A stretch of DNA of 64,000 bases from an uncultured Flavobacteriaceae bacterium (GCA_947494825.1 CANLWN010000004.1:496001-560000); one strand, 5' to 3'. Shown: positions 52,631-61,401, numbered from the stretch's first letter. Made by a program: numbers and translations. The notes: generated by a model from the letters alone, not told the origin.

Positions 52631-53911
52631 TTACAAATCATCGATTTTTTTCAATTTATCCAGAATATCCGATTTGGCTTTTTCGTTTGGAGAGAGACCC
52701 AGTGCTTTTTTCAATAATTCGGAAGCTTTTTTGACCTCCCCAATTTGAAAATGCAGTTCTGCCCGCACAGTGTAATAGGGCATGTAACTTTGCAGGGCGG
52801 TGATGTCATTTATCCCTTCAATGGCCATAAGTGCTTCCCTGGCATTCGCTGTTTTGGCAAGTACCACGGCCCTATTGAGTTGCACTATGGGCGAATCGTC
52901 CAATAGGACAAGATTGTCGTATAGGGACAAGATCCCTTCCCAGTTCGTGGACCCAAAATCTTTAGCGGTACAGTGATGCGCGGAAATCGTAGCCAATATG
53001 TGGTACAGGGATACCTGATCATGCTGTGCGGCAAAACTCAAATAACGGAGCCCCTTTTGGATTAGTGCCTGGTCCCACTTATCACGGTCCTGATGTTCCA
53101 AATCCACTAAGTTTCCGAAAGTGTCGGTCCGGGACGCAAAACGGGAAACGTTGAAGGACATAAGGGCTAGCAAAGCGGATATCTGGGACGTATTCACAAT
53201 GTTGGGGTTGGAAGCTACCATTTCGGCAAGCCGAATAGCTTCTTCGCAGAGTTCGTACCGAATGGCCTCCTGGCCACTCGAGGCATGGTACCCTTCGTTG
53301 AACAGCAGGTAAATGACCTCCATAATACTCGCTAGCCTAGGTTCCAGATCCTTGCCAGTGGGCACCTCAAAGGGTATGTTGGCCGCTTGGATGCTTTTTC
53401 GTGCCCGAACGAGTCTTTTATTGATGTTCTCATTAGTGGTCAAAAAGGCCTTGGCTATTTCTGGAATGCTAAAGCCGCAAAGTGTTTTGAGGGTAAGGGC
53501 CACCTGCGAGTCCTTGGAAACCGAAGGATGGCAACAGGTAAACATCATACGCAGTTGGTCATCGGCAATTTCCCTGTCCGTGAAAATATGATCTAAGGCA
53601 GGTTCAAGCGTCCATTCGGACTGCAAGTGGTGCACCACCTTGGAGGTATAGGCTCTTTTGTATTTCTCCCTATTGACCAGATTTACCGCCTTGTATTTTG
53701 CTACCTTATAGATCCAACCCATGGCATTTTCGGGAACGCCGGTATACGCCCATTGCCTTAAAGCCTCTAGCATAGCCTCCTGCACAACATCCTCGGCAAG
53801 TTCTATATTATTGACCCCAAAAGTTTTGGTAAGTACAGCAACCAGCTTACCGTATTCACGGCGGTACAGATGATCCACTTCCTCTGGTATATTTCTGCTT
53901 TCCTCCTGCAT
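52631..53911 (-). CDS. ECF42-type RNA polymerase sigma factor
   Basis: 426 residues from the ATG at 53911. An ECF sigma core (sigma2 about 15-85, with ELAEDVVQEAMLEALRQW; sigma4 about 120-180, with LKTLCGFSIPEIAKAFLTTNENINKRLVRAR in part) is followed by a long C-terminal helical domain (about 185-426) with TPR-like helices. That extension and the absence of an anti-sigma gene fit the ECF42 group, where the C-domain itself controls activity. The partner DGPF gene is next. What triggers it is unknown. Confidence 0.92.
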   Translation of the reverse strand: MQEESRNIPEEVDHLYRREYGKLVAVLTKTFGVNNIELAEDVVQEAMLEALRQWAYTGVPENAMGWIYKVAKYKAVNLVNREKYKRAYTSKVVHHLQSEWTLEPALDHIFTDREIADDQLRMMFTCCHPSVSKDSQVALTLKTLCGFSIPEIAKAFLTTNENINKRLVRARKSIQAANIPFEVPTGKDLEPRLASIMEVIYLLFNEGYHASSGQEAIRYELCEEAIRLAEMVASNPNIVNTSQISALLALMSFNVSRFASRTDTFGNLVDLEHQDRDKWDQALIQKGLRYLSFAAQHDQVSLYHILATISAHHCTAKDFGSTNWEGILSLYDNLVLLDDSPIVQLNRAVVLAKTANAREALMAIEGINDITALQSYMPYYTVRAELHFQIGEVKKASELLKKALGLSPNEKAKSDILDKLKKIDDL

Positions 53912-53991
53912 TTTCCAATGGGTCTTTAGCCACATTAAATATACCGATATCCCTGTTAAGTTGCTAGCTCTGATGGACGATATTGCCTACC

Positions 53992-55518
53992 TTAAAAGCT
54001 GTAGGTTCCCAAGGGTGCTGTTTTGGGCCTGGTTTCTGTCCTTCCCGATTTTGAAACAGCAGAGATATAATATTCAACCCTATGTTCGGTTGTGTCGGCG
54101 GGAATTTCTGCAAAAAAATGATCGGAATCCGTTTGTTGCTCCAAGGGCACTACGTTCCACGCTTTGGAACCCTGCAACCGCCAGAAAAGTTGGGCCTTTC
54201 CTTTTTCGAGGCCTTTTTGGCTATAATCGATTATAGTGGCATGGACCTGTTGCATGTCGTTTTTGGCGTCCTTGGCGTCAATTTTTTTTAGGCTCATAAA
54301 GAGCATTTCGGGGTCCCATATGGCTCGGACCCTACAATGTAGGGCATCGCCCTGGTTCCATCCATAGGTCTTGTAGTGCGCTTTCATTTCGGGGGTGGTA
54401 ATGGGCTCCTCCAAAAGGGGAAATGCAAACCCTTTGATTGCATAACCCGGCATCACCTCCGACCAGCGCTTTAGGGCCAAGCTATCCTGTGCGATATCGA
54501 ACAACGGAACATAGACCGTTTTGTTGACAATAAGCGAATTGGTGTAGGCCGCCAGCCGTTCTCCCCGGTACCTGTCCGTCTTGATCCTCAAGATGGTATA
54601 GGGCCTTCCATAGGCCGATTTGAGTCGCGACAGCTCATCGGTTACAATGTTCTCATAGATATCGTGGAGTTCGTGATCGGATGGGGGCTCAGCGACCAAG
54701 AGGGTCTCCTCGTCCAACAATTTCATAAAACAATCGATATGTTGGATACCGTATTTTTCAAAATTGGAGATGATATGGTATTGGGTTATGCCCAACAGCG
54801 CTTTGTTCAGTTGGCGAAGGCGTTTCTCGGAAATACCATCGTATCGGTTTTCGTTGGCAATGACGCAGGTAGAAAAGGCGGTTCCCAAACCATCGGACAG
54901 TACGTTTCCACCGGTATTGATAAAGGGGAGTTCAAGAATTTCCATACCCAGTTGCTCCCCCATAGGTCCGGTTGCCTTGTCATCAATTTCAGTAAGGTTC
55001 ACTTTTTCCCCATTTTCCAAACGCCGCTTTCTTTCCGGGGTCATGTTCAAAAATCGCAACGAATCATTACAAGCCCTATCGGTAAACGGCGTGGCGTAGG
55101 GGTATTTGCCATCCCCGAGCTTCATTTGCTTCTTGGGAGTAAACACCGCACTGGGGCCCCAATCCCGAACCCACCATGCATCGGTGCCCTGGGGTGCATG
55201 CACAAAGGTAACACGCTGCATGTCCATGCCCCATCTTTTATACCATTCCGTGGCCTGCCGTTCTGCTGTTTCATCGACCACCAAGGTATACAGATGCCCA
55301 TCTTTGGCCAGCTCAACGGCCAGTTTATTGGGAATACTGAGCGGCCATACGACCATGGTACCCAAGGCCGGCTCCCATTCTGCCGCCACTCTGTTGTGGT
55401 TGGCTTGGGTGTAATAATTGGGCTCCAAGGTCGGCAACACTTTCTTGGGTGTCCCGGAGCAGGAACATAACCAAAAAACGACGAGGACGGTTATTGTTTT
55501 TAAGCGGTTCATCGGCAT
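53992..55518 (-). CDS. Peptidylarginine/agmatine deiminase-like lipoprotein
   Basis: 508 residues (a second ATG two codons in is equally possible). A lipobox lies at LVVFWLCSC. The pentein domain (about 40-415) keeps a full catalytic set: Asp119 in WWVRDWGPS, GGNVLSDG near 203-210, His260 and Asp262 in QHIDCF, Asn327 in AYTNSLIV and Cys395 in ALHCRVRAIW. This order matches PPAD of Porphyromonas (Asp130, His236, Asp238, Asn297, Cys351). About 90 residues of Ig-like strands follow, as in PPAD. It would turn arginine side chains or agmatine into citrulline or carbamoylputrescine at the cell surface. Which substrate is unknown; cytoplasmic agmatine deiminases lack signal and Ig part. Confidence 0.87.
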   Translation of the reverse strand: MPMNRLKTITVLVVFWLCSCSGTPKKVLPTLEPNYYTQANHNRVAAEWEPALGTMVVWPLSIPNKLAVELAKDGHLYTLVVDETAERQATEWYKRWGMDMQRVTFVHAPQGTDAWWVRDWGPSAVFTPKKQMKLGDGKYPYATPFTDRACNDSLRFLNMTPERKRRLENGEKVNLTEIDDKATGPMGEQLGMEILELPFINTGGNVLSDGLGTAFSTCVIANENRYDGISEKRLRQLNKALLGITQYHIISNFEKYGIQHIDCFMKLLDEETLLVAEPPSDHELHDIYENIVTDELSRLKSAYGRPYTILRIKTDRYRGERLAAYTNSLIVNKTVYVPLFDIAQDSLALKRWSEVMPGYAIKGFAFPLLEEPITTPEMKAHYKTYGWNQGDALHCRVRAIWDPEMLFMSLKKIDAKDAKNDMQQVHATIIDYSQKGLEKGKAQLFWRLQGSKAWNVVPLEQQTDSDHFFAEIPADTTEHRVEYYISAVSKSGRTETRPKTAPLGTYSF

Positions 55519-55581
55519 AAAGATATACGTTTATATGGCAATCAGGGATTTAATCGCTGGACCCATATCCTGCTAAAAGCC

Positions 55582-56409
55582 TCAATTTTTGTCGGTCGAG
55601 TTTTCTTCCTTGTCCGGATCTAAAAATGCCAGTGTTGTTCCAATAAAGTCGGACCTGTTGGTGTCGTTTATTGGAATGTGCCCCTGGTCGGGGAGCACCC
55701 ATAAACTTGAGTGGGGCAGGTGGGCATGCAGGGCAAATGCTGCCTGCACGCCTAATATTTCATCCCTATCACCTGAAACGACAAGGGTTTTGGCTTGAAT
55801 GGCCCTAAGCGATTCATCGCTAAGCCTAATCTCATAATTCAGTTCGGGGTTGAACAGGGCCCTGATCTGTGGGTCACCATGGACGTGGGTTTTCTTCAAC
55901 TGTTCAATGAACTGTGCAGGGAGGTCATCGAAATTAAATTTGTCGTCGAGCGTGTTATTGTCTTTTCCGCTATAATTGTGAGCGGCTCCAATGAGTACCA
56001 TGGCCTCTATCCGGTTCGGGTGCAAGCTTGCAAGTTGTAGCAACGTAATTCCTCCAAAACTCAGGCCAATGGCCTTAACCTTCTTTAAGCTTAGATGATC
56101 TAGCAATGCTATAAGGTCGTCAGCGGTTTTTTTAATTGAAAAATCCTTAGCAAGGGGTGTGCTTCTACCGTGCCCCCTGAGGTCAACGGCATATACCTCA
56201 AAGGTCTTGGCGTAATCCGGGATGTAGGCGGACCAAAACTGGGAAGATTGGGTCCACCCGTGAAGCAGCAACAACGGTTTCCCTTCTCCATATACTTCGT
56301 AGTACAGGTCTATATTGTTTACCCGAACGGTATCGGTTTTCTTCGGAAGCTGTCCATAGCTCTGCTCGGCCAAGAAGATTATTAGGAACAAGGATAGGAT
56401 GGTCTTCAT
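55582..56409 (-). CDS. Secreted alpha/beta hydrolase
   Basis: 275 residues from the ATG at 56409, which opens a signal peptide (MKTILSLFLIIFLAEQSYGQ); the longer frame overlaps the upstream serine hydrolase gene. Oxyanion motif LLLHGWTQSS, nucleophile elbow GLSFGG, acidic residue in VVSGDRDEI and His in PDQGHIPI make a complete triad. Family members are esterases, lipases or haloperoxidase-like hydrolases. It is third in a leftward run of four genes for envelope enzymes, with gaps of 37 and 63 bp to its neighbours. Confidence 0.9.
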   Translation of the reverse strand: MKTILSLFLIIFLAEQSYGQLPKKTDTVRVNNIDLYYEVYGEGKPLLLLHGWTQSSQFWSAYIPDYAKTFEVYAVDLRGHGRSTPLAKDFSIKKTADDLIALLDHLSLKKVKAIGLSFGGITLLQLASLHPNRIEAMVLIGAAHNYSGKDNNTLDDKFNFDDLPAQFIEQLKKTHVHGDPQIRALFNPELNYEIRLSDESLRAIQAKTLVVSGDRDEILGVQAAFALHAHLPHSSLWVLPDQGHIPINDTNRSDFIGTTLAFLDPDKEENSTDKN

Positions 56410-56446
56410 TATTCTGTTTTTAGCTATGCACGGCGGCAAAGGGTTG

Positions 56447-57553
56447 CTAGGATTTTTCAATCCAATGGTATATTTTTCGACTTACTTCAACCGCACCCCG
56501 ATCATAATTGGACATGACCACCACGACGTATCCACTGCCCAGAAAAATATCGAGATTTGAACTCAGGCCGGGAAATCCGCCGCCGTGACCCACTACTTTT
56601 CCCGCCCCGCTTTTTTTGACCTGGAAACCGTAACCGTAGCGCGATTTTGTATAATCTCTCCAAAGGAGGTCCAGCGAAGATTTTGAAACCAGTTTTTCGC
56701 TTGTTAGGGCATTCGCAAACCGTTGCAAATCCCTGACTGTTGAAAACCCGCCCCCAGCTGGCCCACCCTTGATGACGTGTTTGTAAAGATTGTTTTCCCA
56801 CCCTAAGACCTTGTCCGATGAGGAAATATAGCCAATGGCGAGGTTTTCTACCGGCCGGTCCATTTCGTAGGCATCCGAATTGACCATTCCAGCAGGGATG
56901 TATATGTTTTGACGGATGTATTCAAAATAGTCCTGGCCTGTGGCTTTTTCTATGACCACCCCCAAAAGTAACATCCCGGTATTGCTGTATTGGAATTTTT
57001 CTCCCGGTTCAAAAGCTAGGGTGTCGCCCCGAACCAGGGGTTTAAAGTCGTTTACGCTTCTGTACAGCTCACGGGAAGCATTCCAATAGGTACTGTTGAA
57101 ATAACTTCCCAGACCACTGGTATGCGTAAGGAGGTGGTGCACGGTGACCTTATGGGTAATTTCCTTGGGCAACCAGCTCTCGTCCACATAATTACCAATG
57201 GGATCGCTGAGTTGAACAAGCCCTTTTTCCACAAGTTGCATGATGGCGGTGGCCGTAAACATTTTGTTCATGGAGCCCAGATTGAACTTGGTATCCAAGT
57301 TGTTGGCGACATGGAATCTTTTGGAAGCTTCCCCACAGGCCTTCTCGTACAACACCTGATCACCTTTGGCGATCAGGACCGTTCCAGAAAAGTCATCGGT
57401 TTCGCACAGCCCATCCATGTATTCCTGAACCTTGCCAATAAGATCGGATGGGGAAAGTTCGACGCGGGCCGAGCTTCGCTCCGCTATTGGAAAGGTATCG
57501 TTCCTGCAGCAAAGGATCGAACCGATATAGAATAAAAAAATCAAGTTTTTCAT
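56447..57553 (-). CDS. Serine hydrolase (class C beta-lactamase/PBP fold), first copy
   Basis: 368 residues from the ATG at 57553. The N-terminus (KNLIFLFYIGSILCC) is a signal sequence, probably of lipoprotein type. Active-site motifs are S-x-x-K in GSMNKMF, Y-x-N in YSNTG and the third box as GHGGG. The family includes esterases, D-aminopeptidases and carboxypeptidases, and true beta-lactamase activity is unlikely. Its first 25 or so codons were copied, together with the CPBP gene end, to 61402-61477. A second, diverged serine hydrolase lies at 60148-61197. Confidence 0.9.
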   Translation of the reverse strand: MKNLIFLFYIGSILCCRNDTFPIAERSSARVELSPSDLIGKVQEYMDGLCETDDFSGTVLIAKGDQVLYEKACGEASKRFHVANNLDTKFNLGSMNKMFTATAIMQLVEKGLVQLSDPIGNYVDESWLPKEITHKVTVHHLLTHTSGLGSYFNSTYWNASRELYRSVNDFKPLVRGDTLAFEPGEKFQYSNTGMLLLGVVIEKATGQDYFEYIRQNIYIPAGMVNSDAYEMDRPVENLAIGYISSSDKVLGWENNLYKHVIKGGPAGGGFSTVRDLQRFANALTSEKLVSKSSLDLLWRDYTKSRYGYGFQVKKSGAGKVVGHGGGFPGLSSNLDIFLGSGYVVVVMSNYDRGAVEVSRKIYHWIEKS

Positions 57554-57726
57554 AAACACATCACGTATTTGGTGAATCAACGATTATCACAACAGTTTCC
57601 CAGGGCAGTAGTTGCCACATTCCAACGATGCATCATCCCCCCATAAAGACCAAGGGCATATCGAGCATCGCGTGGAGCAATACTGCAGCGAGAATGGAGC
57701 CGTCCTTTTCCCTGATATACCCCAAG
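57478..57726. repeat. Source block of the 309-bp duplication, part 1
   Basis: This 249-bp block is repeated at 61402-61650 with 6 differences by my count (about 97.6% identity). It covers the first codons of the serine hydrolase gene, the intergenic gap and the last 31 codons or so of the CPBP gene. Confidence 0.95.
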
Positions 57727-58481
57727 GTGAGTCCAATGACCAAGGTAAACAATGCCCATGGCCATGCTGGTGGAACTACGACCAAGGCGTGCATCAGCCC
57801 AAACAGCAGTGCCGAAAGCAACATTCCCCAGCCAAACTTGACATTCCCGATATGAAAGGGTTTGCCAAAATAGCTGTTGAAGGAAGATTGTATATACCCC
57901 CTAAACAACAGCTCCTCACCAAGGCCAACGATAAATATATAATACAGAATCTTCGAAGCCTTGGGAATGTATTCATAGGTAAAATACGCAAAAATTACCG
58001 TCGCCAGACTGAAAAGGACAAATACGATGGTTCCTTTATTGGGCAGGGCAATGCTATTTCGGGTAGGGAGACTTTTGACCACCTTCGTAACAAAGTAGAA
58101 CACTAGGAGATAGACTGCACCCAGGGTTATAGCGCCGGGCCAATCTGCAAATCCCCATCCGAGAAGACCAATTAACCAAAAAGTCATGCCCGCCGGGCCA
58201 CCAACGGCATAGGCCCACAAGGAAAGTTTAAAGGAGGTCCAAAACTTGGGGAAGTAGATTCCAAAATCACTTTTGTTCTTATATAAAAGATGGATCAGTA
58301 CCAGCGGAAATACAATCGTCATGACAACTTTTACAAAATAACGCAGCACCACGCCGTCCTTTTCGGAAAATTCGTAGGGAATGTTTTTTACGTTTAAAAA
58401 AACGAGAATGATGATACCCCATGCGATTACGGGAAGCACTACATTCTTGCCTATATGCCTTTTTGTATTTGGGTTGTCCAT
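57633..58481 (-). CDS. CPBP family intramembrane metalloprotease
   Basis: 282 residues with about eight hydrophobic segments. The CPBP (CAAX protease/bacteriocin-processing) motifs are EELLFRGYIQ (Glu-Glu-x3-Arg), FGLMHAL with a His, and a late LLHAMLD with the third metal-binding His. Bacterial members process or give immunity to peptides, or have unknown substrates. It heads a leftward run with the serine hydrolase, alpha/beta hydrolase and deiminase genes. A deleted copy of it lies at 61557-61708. Confidence 0.9.
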   Translation of the reverse strand: MDNPNTKRHIGKNVVLPVIAWGIIILVFLNVKNIPYEFSEKDGVVLRYFVKVVMTIVFPLVLIHLLYKNKSDFGIYFPKFWTSFKLSLWAYAVGGPAGMTFWLIGLLGWGFADWPGAITLGAVYLLVFYFVTKVVKSLPTRNSIALPNKGTIVFVLFSLATVIFAYFTYEYIPKASKILYYIFIVGLGEELLFRGYIQSSFNSYFGKPFHIGNVKFGWGMLLSALLFGLMHALVVVPPAWPWALFTLVIGLTLGYIREKDGSILAAVLLHAMLDMPLVFMGG

Positions 58482-58483
58482 TC
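58424..58483. repeat. Source block of the 309-bp duplication, part 2
   Basis: These 60 bp (the CPBP start codon region) recur at 61651-61710 with four differences, all transitions. In the copy they are joined directly to part 1, so 697 bp (57727-58423) are missing between them. Confidence 0.95.
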
Positions 58484-58910
58484 GGTGGCTTTTTTTTTGT
58501 TGGAAATGAGGTAGCAGATGAACGCGCTAAGGATGCCGTTTGCAGCATTGCTTTTGAGCGCTATACGCTCCATCGTGTTGGATTTGGTCTTTAGGGGCAT
58601 ATCATATTTCCTAGCCTTGTTTTGAAGCCGCATATATATAATCACCTAGTCCCATGGCAACAAAAAAGATCCGTGCCATTTCCTCGAATAGTTTCACTTC
58701 CTATTTCCCTTTTTTAACTTCTGCACATGTAATTGGTTATCATTGATTTCTCGCCTAGTGCCCCTGACCAAAACGATATCGTATCAAGGGCACTAGCCTT
58801 TTAATTTTAATGTAAAAACGAATCCCTCCTAGGGTTTTCCCAAGCTTTTTAGTACTGGTACAATGATACGGTTAATCTATTTTAGACACCGACTTTAAAA
58901 TAATAAATTC
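58484..58910. other. Intergenic region between divergent CPBP and metzincin genes
   Basis: About 430 bases with no convincing gene. A 64-codon frame on the minus strand (58451-58645) overlaps the CPBP start and has no family look. The stretch holds an inverted repeat near 58755-58796 and should contain both divergent promoters; no clean TTG/TAnnTTTG pair was seen. Confidence 0.6.
58755..58796. repeat. Inverted repeat with palindromic core
   Basis: CTAGTGCCC (58755-58763) and GGGCACTAG (58788-58796) are perfect 9-bp inverted arms. The 24-base interior contains the palindrome ACGATATCGT. On the plus strand CCTTTTAATTTT follows. It could be a terminator for leftover rightward transcription, an operator for a dimeric regulator, or a mobile-element scar. 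Confidence 0.5.
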
Positions 58911-60104
58911 ATGATGAAGTGGAACAAACAAGGTTTACAGAGATTCTATTTATTGGCTCTCCTGGTTTTCGCCAACAGTTGCCAAAAGGGACAAATTACA
59001 GAGCAGGGGTTCACGGGGAATACACAATCCGATTATTCCAATATAATATTAAACTTGAACAAGGATGATCTGTCCCAATTGGATTTTGAAGAAATAATCG
59101 GGAAATATGAAAATGTCAAAGTTGTATTAAACGATACCCTGAGTTTCAATTTCGATGGCCTGAGCGCTGATGTCGTAGATGACCCCAATGCAGACGTGGA
59201 TTATACCACAACGGATGGCAAAGGGAGTATTGTCATGGACTCAGGACAGCAGATCTATTTTTTATGGGACGACCCAGAGCAGGGAGGCAAATATTATGGT
59301 TCAATACATACCAAGAAAGAAACCGCCCAGGCGGAATCCAAGTATGTAAGGGACTTTACTGGCAAGGGAAGTGCGATCAGAAAGCTAATGGATTGCGGGC
59401 CTTATGCCGTAATAGAGCATATCCAACGCAATAGGAACATGGAGGATTCGAACCGGTCGGGCGTTTCACCCGCTTGTAATGAGGTTACCATGCCTTCCTT
59501 AGGGCTAAAACAATTAGAGCAGAAAGCCTTCAGCAATAAACAACGCAGAAAAATCAGAGTTCGGGTATACACGTACAAAAAGGCACTGAATGACAGAGAC
59601 ATAAATTACAACATGATTTATACTAGAAAGGCTTTGAGAACCGTTTCAAAGCACGCAATGAAACATATTTCTACCTACTTCAATGCTTCCAAGTTTGGAA
59701 GAAAGATTATCTATGGGGATTTTGATAAATCAATCGAGGGCCAATTTTTATGGGATTGGTTCCATTACGCCTGGTACGAACTTAGTGCGTATAGAAAGCC
59801 TACAGAACTCCAATTGCTTTTGACGGATTTCTCTTTACCGGGTAAAGCCGGACAAGCTATTCTCGGGGACAATTTTGCCTGGGCCAATTCGTCTTATTCC
59901 GACCTTGAAGCGCCTGCCCATGAAGTGGGTCATATGTTTGGCGCCGTACATACGGGTACCTATTATGTATTCCCTTTTTGTAGAAGGGATGTCATGAATC
60001 CTGGGTACTGGAGACATTTTTGCTTGTTAGACACTAAATTTAGGGAAGGAAACATAAAGAAGATCAAGAAACGAGTGAAAGAAACCATTGGCGTTGAGCT
60101 CTAA
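58911..60104 (+). CDS. Metzincin-type zinc protease, lipoprotein
   Basis: 397 residues. A lipoprotein signal precedes Cys24 (FYLLALLVFANSC). The zinc motif HEVGHMFGAVH (His337, Glu338, His341, His347) is the full H-E-x-x-H-x-x-G-x-x-H of metzincins, and Met362 in RRDVMNPG is the Met-turn. Before it lies a long region without recognised domains; several Cys (161, 189, 357, 371) could form disulfides. The C-terminus is helical and basic. It would be a surface or periplasmic protease. It reads divergently from the CPBP operon and does not look like a standard M12/M43 member by length, so subfamily is open. Confidence 0.87.
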   Translation: MMKWNKQGLQRFYLLALLVFANSCQKGQITEQGFTGNTQSDYSNIILNLNKDDLSQLDFEEIIGKYENVKVVLNDTLSFNFDGLSADVVDDPNADVDYTTTDGKGSIVMDSGQQIYFLWDDPEQGGKYYGSIHTKKETAQAESKYVRDFTGKGSAIRKLMDCGPYAVIEHIQRNRNMEDSNRSGVSPACNEVTMPSLGLKQLEQKAFSNKQRRKIRVRVYTYKKALNDRDINYNMIYTRKALRTVSKHAMKHISTYFNASKFGRKIIYGDFDKSIEGQFLWDWFHYAWYELSAYRKPTELQLLLTDFSLPGKAGQAILGDNFAWANSSYSDLEAPAHEVGHMFGAVHTGTYYVFPFCRRDVMNPGYWRHFCLLDTKFREGNIKKIKKRVKETIGVEL

Positions 60105-60147
60105 ACCGTCAACGGCTAGCTTTGCGACCTACATGCATCCATTGACC

Positions 60148-61197
60148 TTAACGGTCCAGGGTCATTTGAACCAATTTTTCTTTGATCTCCCTTACCGGGG
60201 CACCCTGCACATTGCTCAGTACACAAACGAAAAGGTCTTCTTCGGGGATATAGCTCAGATACGAACCAAAACCAAAGATGTCGCCCATATGCTGAATCAC
60301 TTTTTTGCCTTTGAATTCCTCAATATAAAAGCCATAGCCATAGCCGAATTCGCCCCCATCAAAAACTTTTTTCGCGGTTTTTTCACTGAGCAACTTTCCC
60401 GGACTGTTAAGTGCGCGGTTGAGAATAAGAAGATCGTTGGCCGTGGCGTATTGTGAACCTGCTCCAATGGGAATGGACATGTCCATGTATTGCGCCCTAA
60501 GGAATTTACCGTTTTTTACCTGATAGCCCCATGCCCTGTTTTCCAGAACCAGCCCGGTAGATGCATATCCCGAATCGCGCATTTCCAAGGGGCCGTAGAT
60601 TGCCTTTCCCAAAAATTCGTCATAAGGCATACCAGTAGTATTTTCAATGATATAAGCAGCAATAAGATATCCAGAATTACCATATTCAAAACGGGTTCCC
60701 GGTTCAAAGTTCAAAGGGAGGTCTCGGATTCTCTTTAAGCTGTTTTCCAGGGTGGTGGGAAGGGTGATAGTTTGAAAAAACCCCTGGGTACGGATCAGGT
60801 CTACAATGCCCGAGGTGTGGTTCAGCAATTGATGGATGGTAATGGGCTTCCATGCATTGGGACAATCCTGAAGGTAATTGCATATGGGATCGTCAAAACC
60901 CAGTTTTCCCTGATCTGCCAAAATGGCAATAGCCAGGGCGGTGTGCGATTTTGTGATCGACCCGATCAAGTATTTTGTTTCCGAACTGTTTTTGATGTTG
61001 TGCTCCCAACTGGCGTTTCCATAACTTTCCGAAAAGATTACGGTGTCCCCTTTGGCCACTAAAACGGTACCCATAAAGGTGGTTGGATCCAACCCCTCGA
61101 GGTAGGTGGAAATTTCCTGTTTTACGGTTGCATCTTGGGCGCACAAATGGCCGGATGCCAGGGATACCCAAAACAAGGCAAGCAATAGTTTGTTCAT
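60148..61197 (-). CDS. Serine hydrolase (class C beta-lactamase/PBP fold), second copy
   Basis: 349 residues with a signal peptide (MNKLLLALFWVSLASGHLCAQ). Motifs are S-x-x-K in GSITKSH, Y-x-N in EYGNSGYL and a third box changed to QHMGDIFGFGS in place of H-G-G. It shares fold and length with the gene at 56447-57553 but is strongly diverged, so it is not part of the recent duplication. It converges on the metzincin gene (43 bp between stops). Likely a periplasmic esterase or peptidase. Confidence 0.9.
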   Translation of the reverse strand: MNKLLLALFWVSLASGHLCAQDATVKQEISTYLEGLDPTTFMGTVLVAKGDTVIFSESYGNASWEHNIKNSSETKYLIGSITKSHTALAIAILADQGKLGFDDPICNYLQDCPNAWKPITIHQLLNHTSGIVDLIRTQGFFQTITLPTTLENSLKRIRDLPLNFEPGTRFEYGNSGYLIAAYIIENTTGMPYDEFLGKAIYGPLEMRDSGYASTGLVLENRAWGYQVKNGKFLRAQYMDMSIPIGAGSQYATANDLLILNRALNSPGKLLSEKTAKKVFDGGEFGYGYGFYIEEFKGKKVIQHMGDIFGFGSYLSYIPEEDLFVCVLSNVQGAPVREIKEKLVQMTLDR

Positions 61198-61401
61198 GGT
61201 CTTACCATTTTACGGTGATGGATGGTTGCTGTTATGACGATTTAAAACCCAAAGTGTTTCAAACCGATCCACCATAACAAGGTCTGGCGACCTACAGCCA
61301 TCATGTACTTGGATAAGCTACGGCGAATGTTTGTCACAAGCCCAGTAGGGGCAGGTGTTTTACCTTGTGATAGGTTAAACCGGCGGCAATGCACTTTTTA
61401 A
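61198..61401. other. Intergenic DNA next to the duplication scar
   Basis: No gene, repeat or clear promoter was seen. The left end should hold the promoter of the second serine hydrolase. The break to duplicated sequence lies at 61402. Confidence 0.5.

Noticed and set aside
58451-58645. 64-codon minus-strand frame beside the CPBP gene
   Set aside because: Overlaps the CPBP start, basic and without motif or conserved look; no promoter seen.
56447-61197. Both serine hydrolases as products of the same recent duplication as the CPBP scar
   Set aside because: The scar is about 97% identical to its source, while the two hydrolases differ strongly and have different third motifs (GHGGG against QHMGD); they are older paralogs or independent acquisitions.
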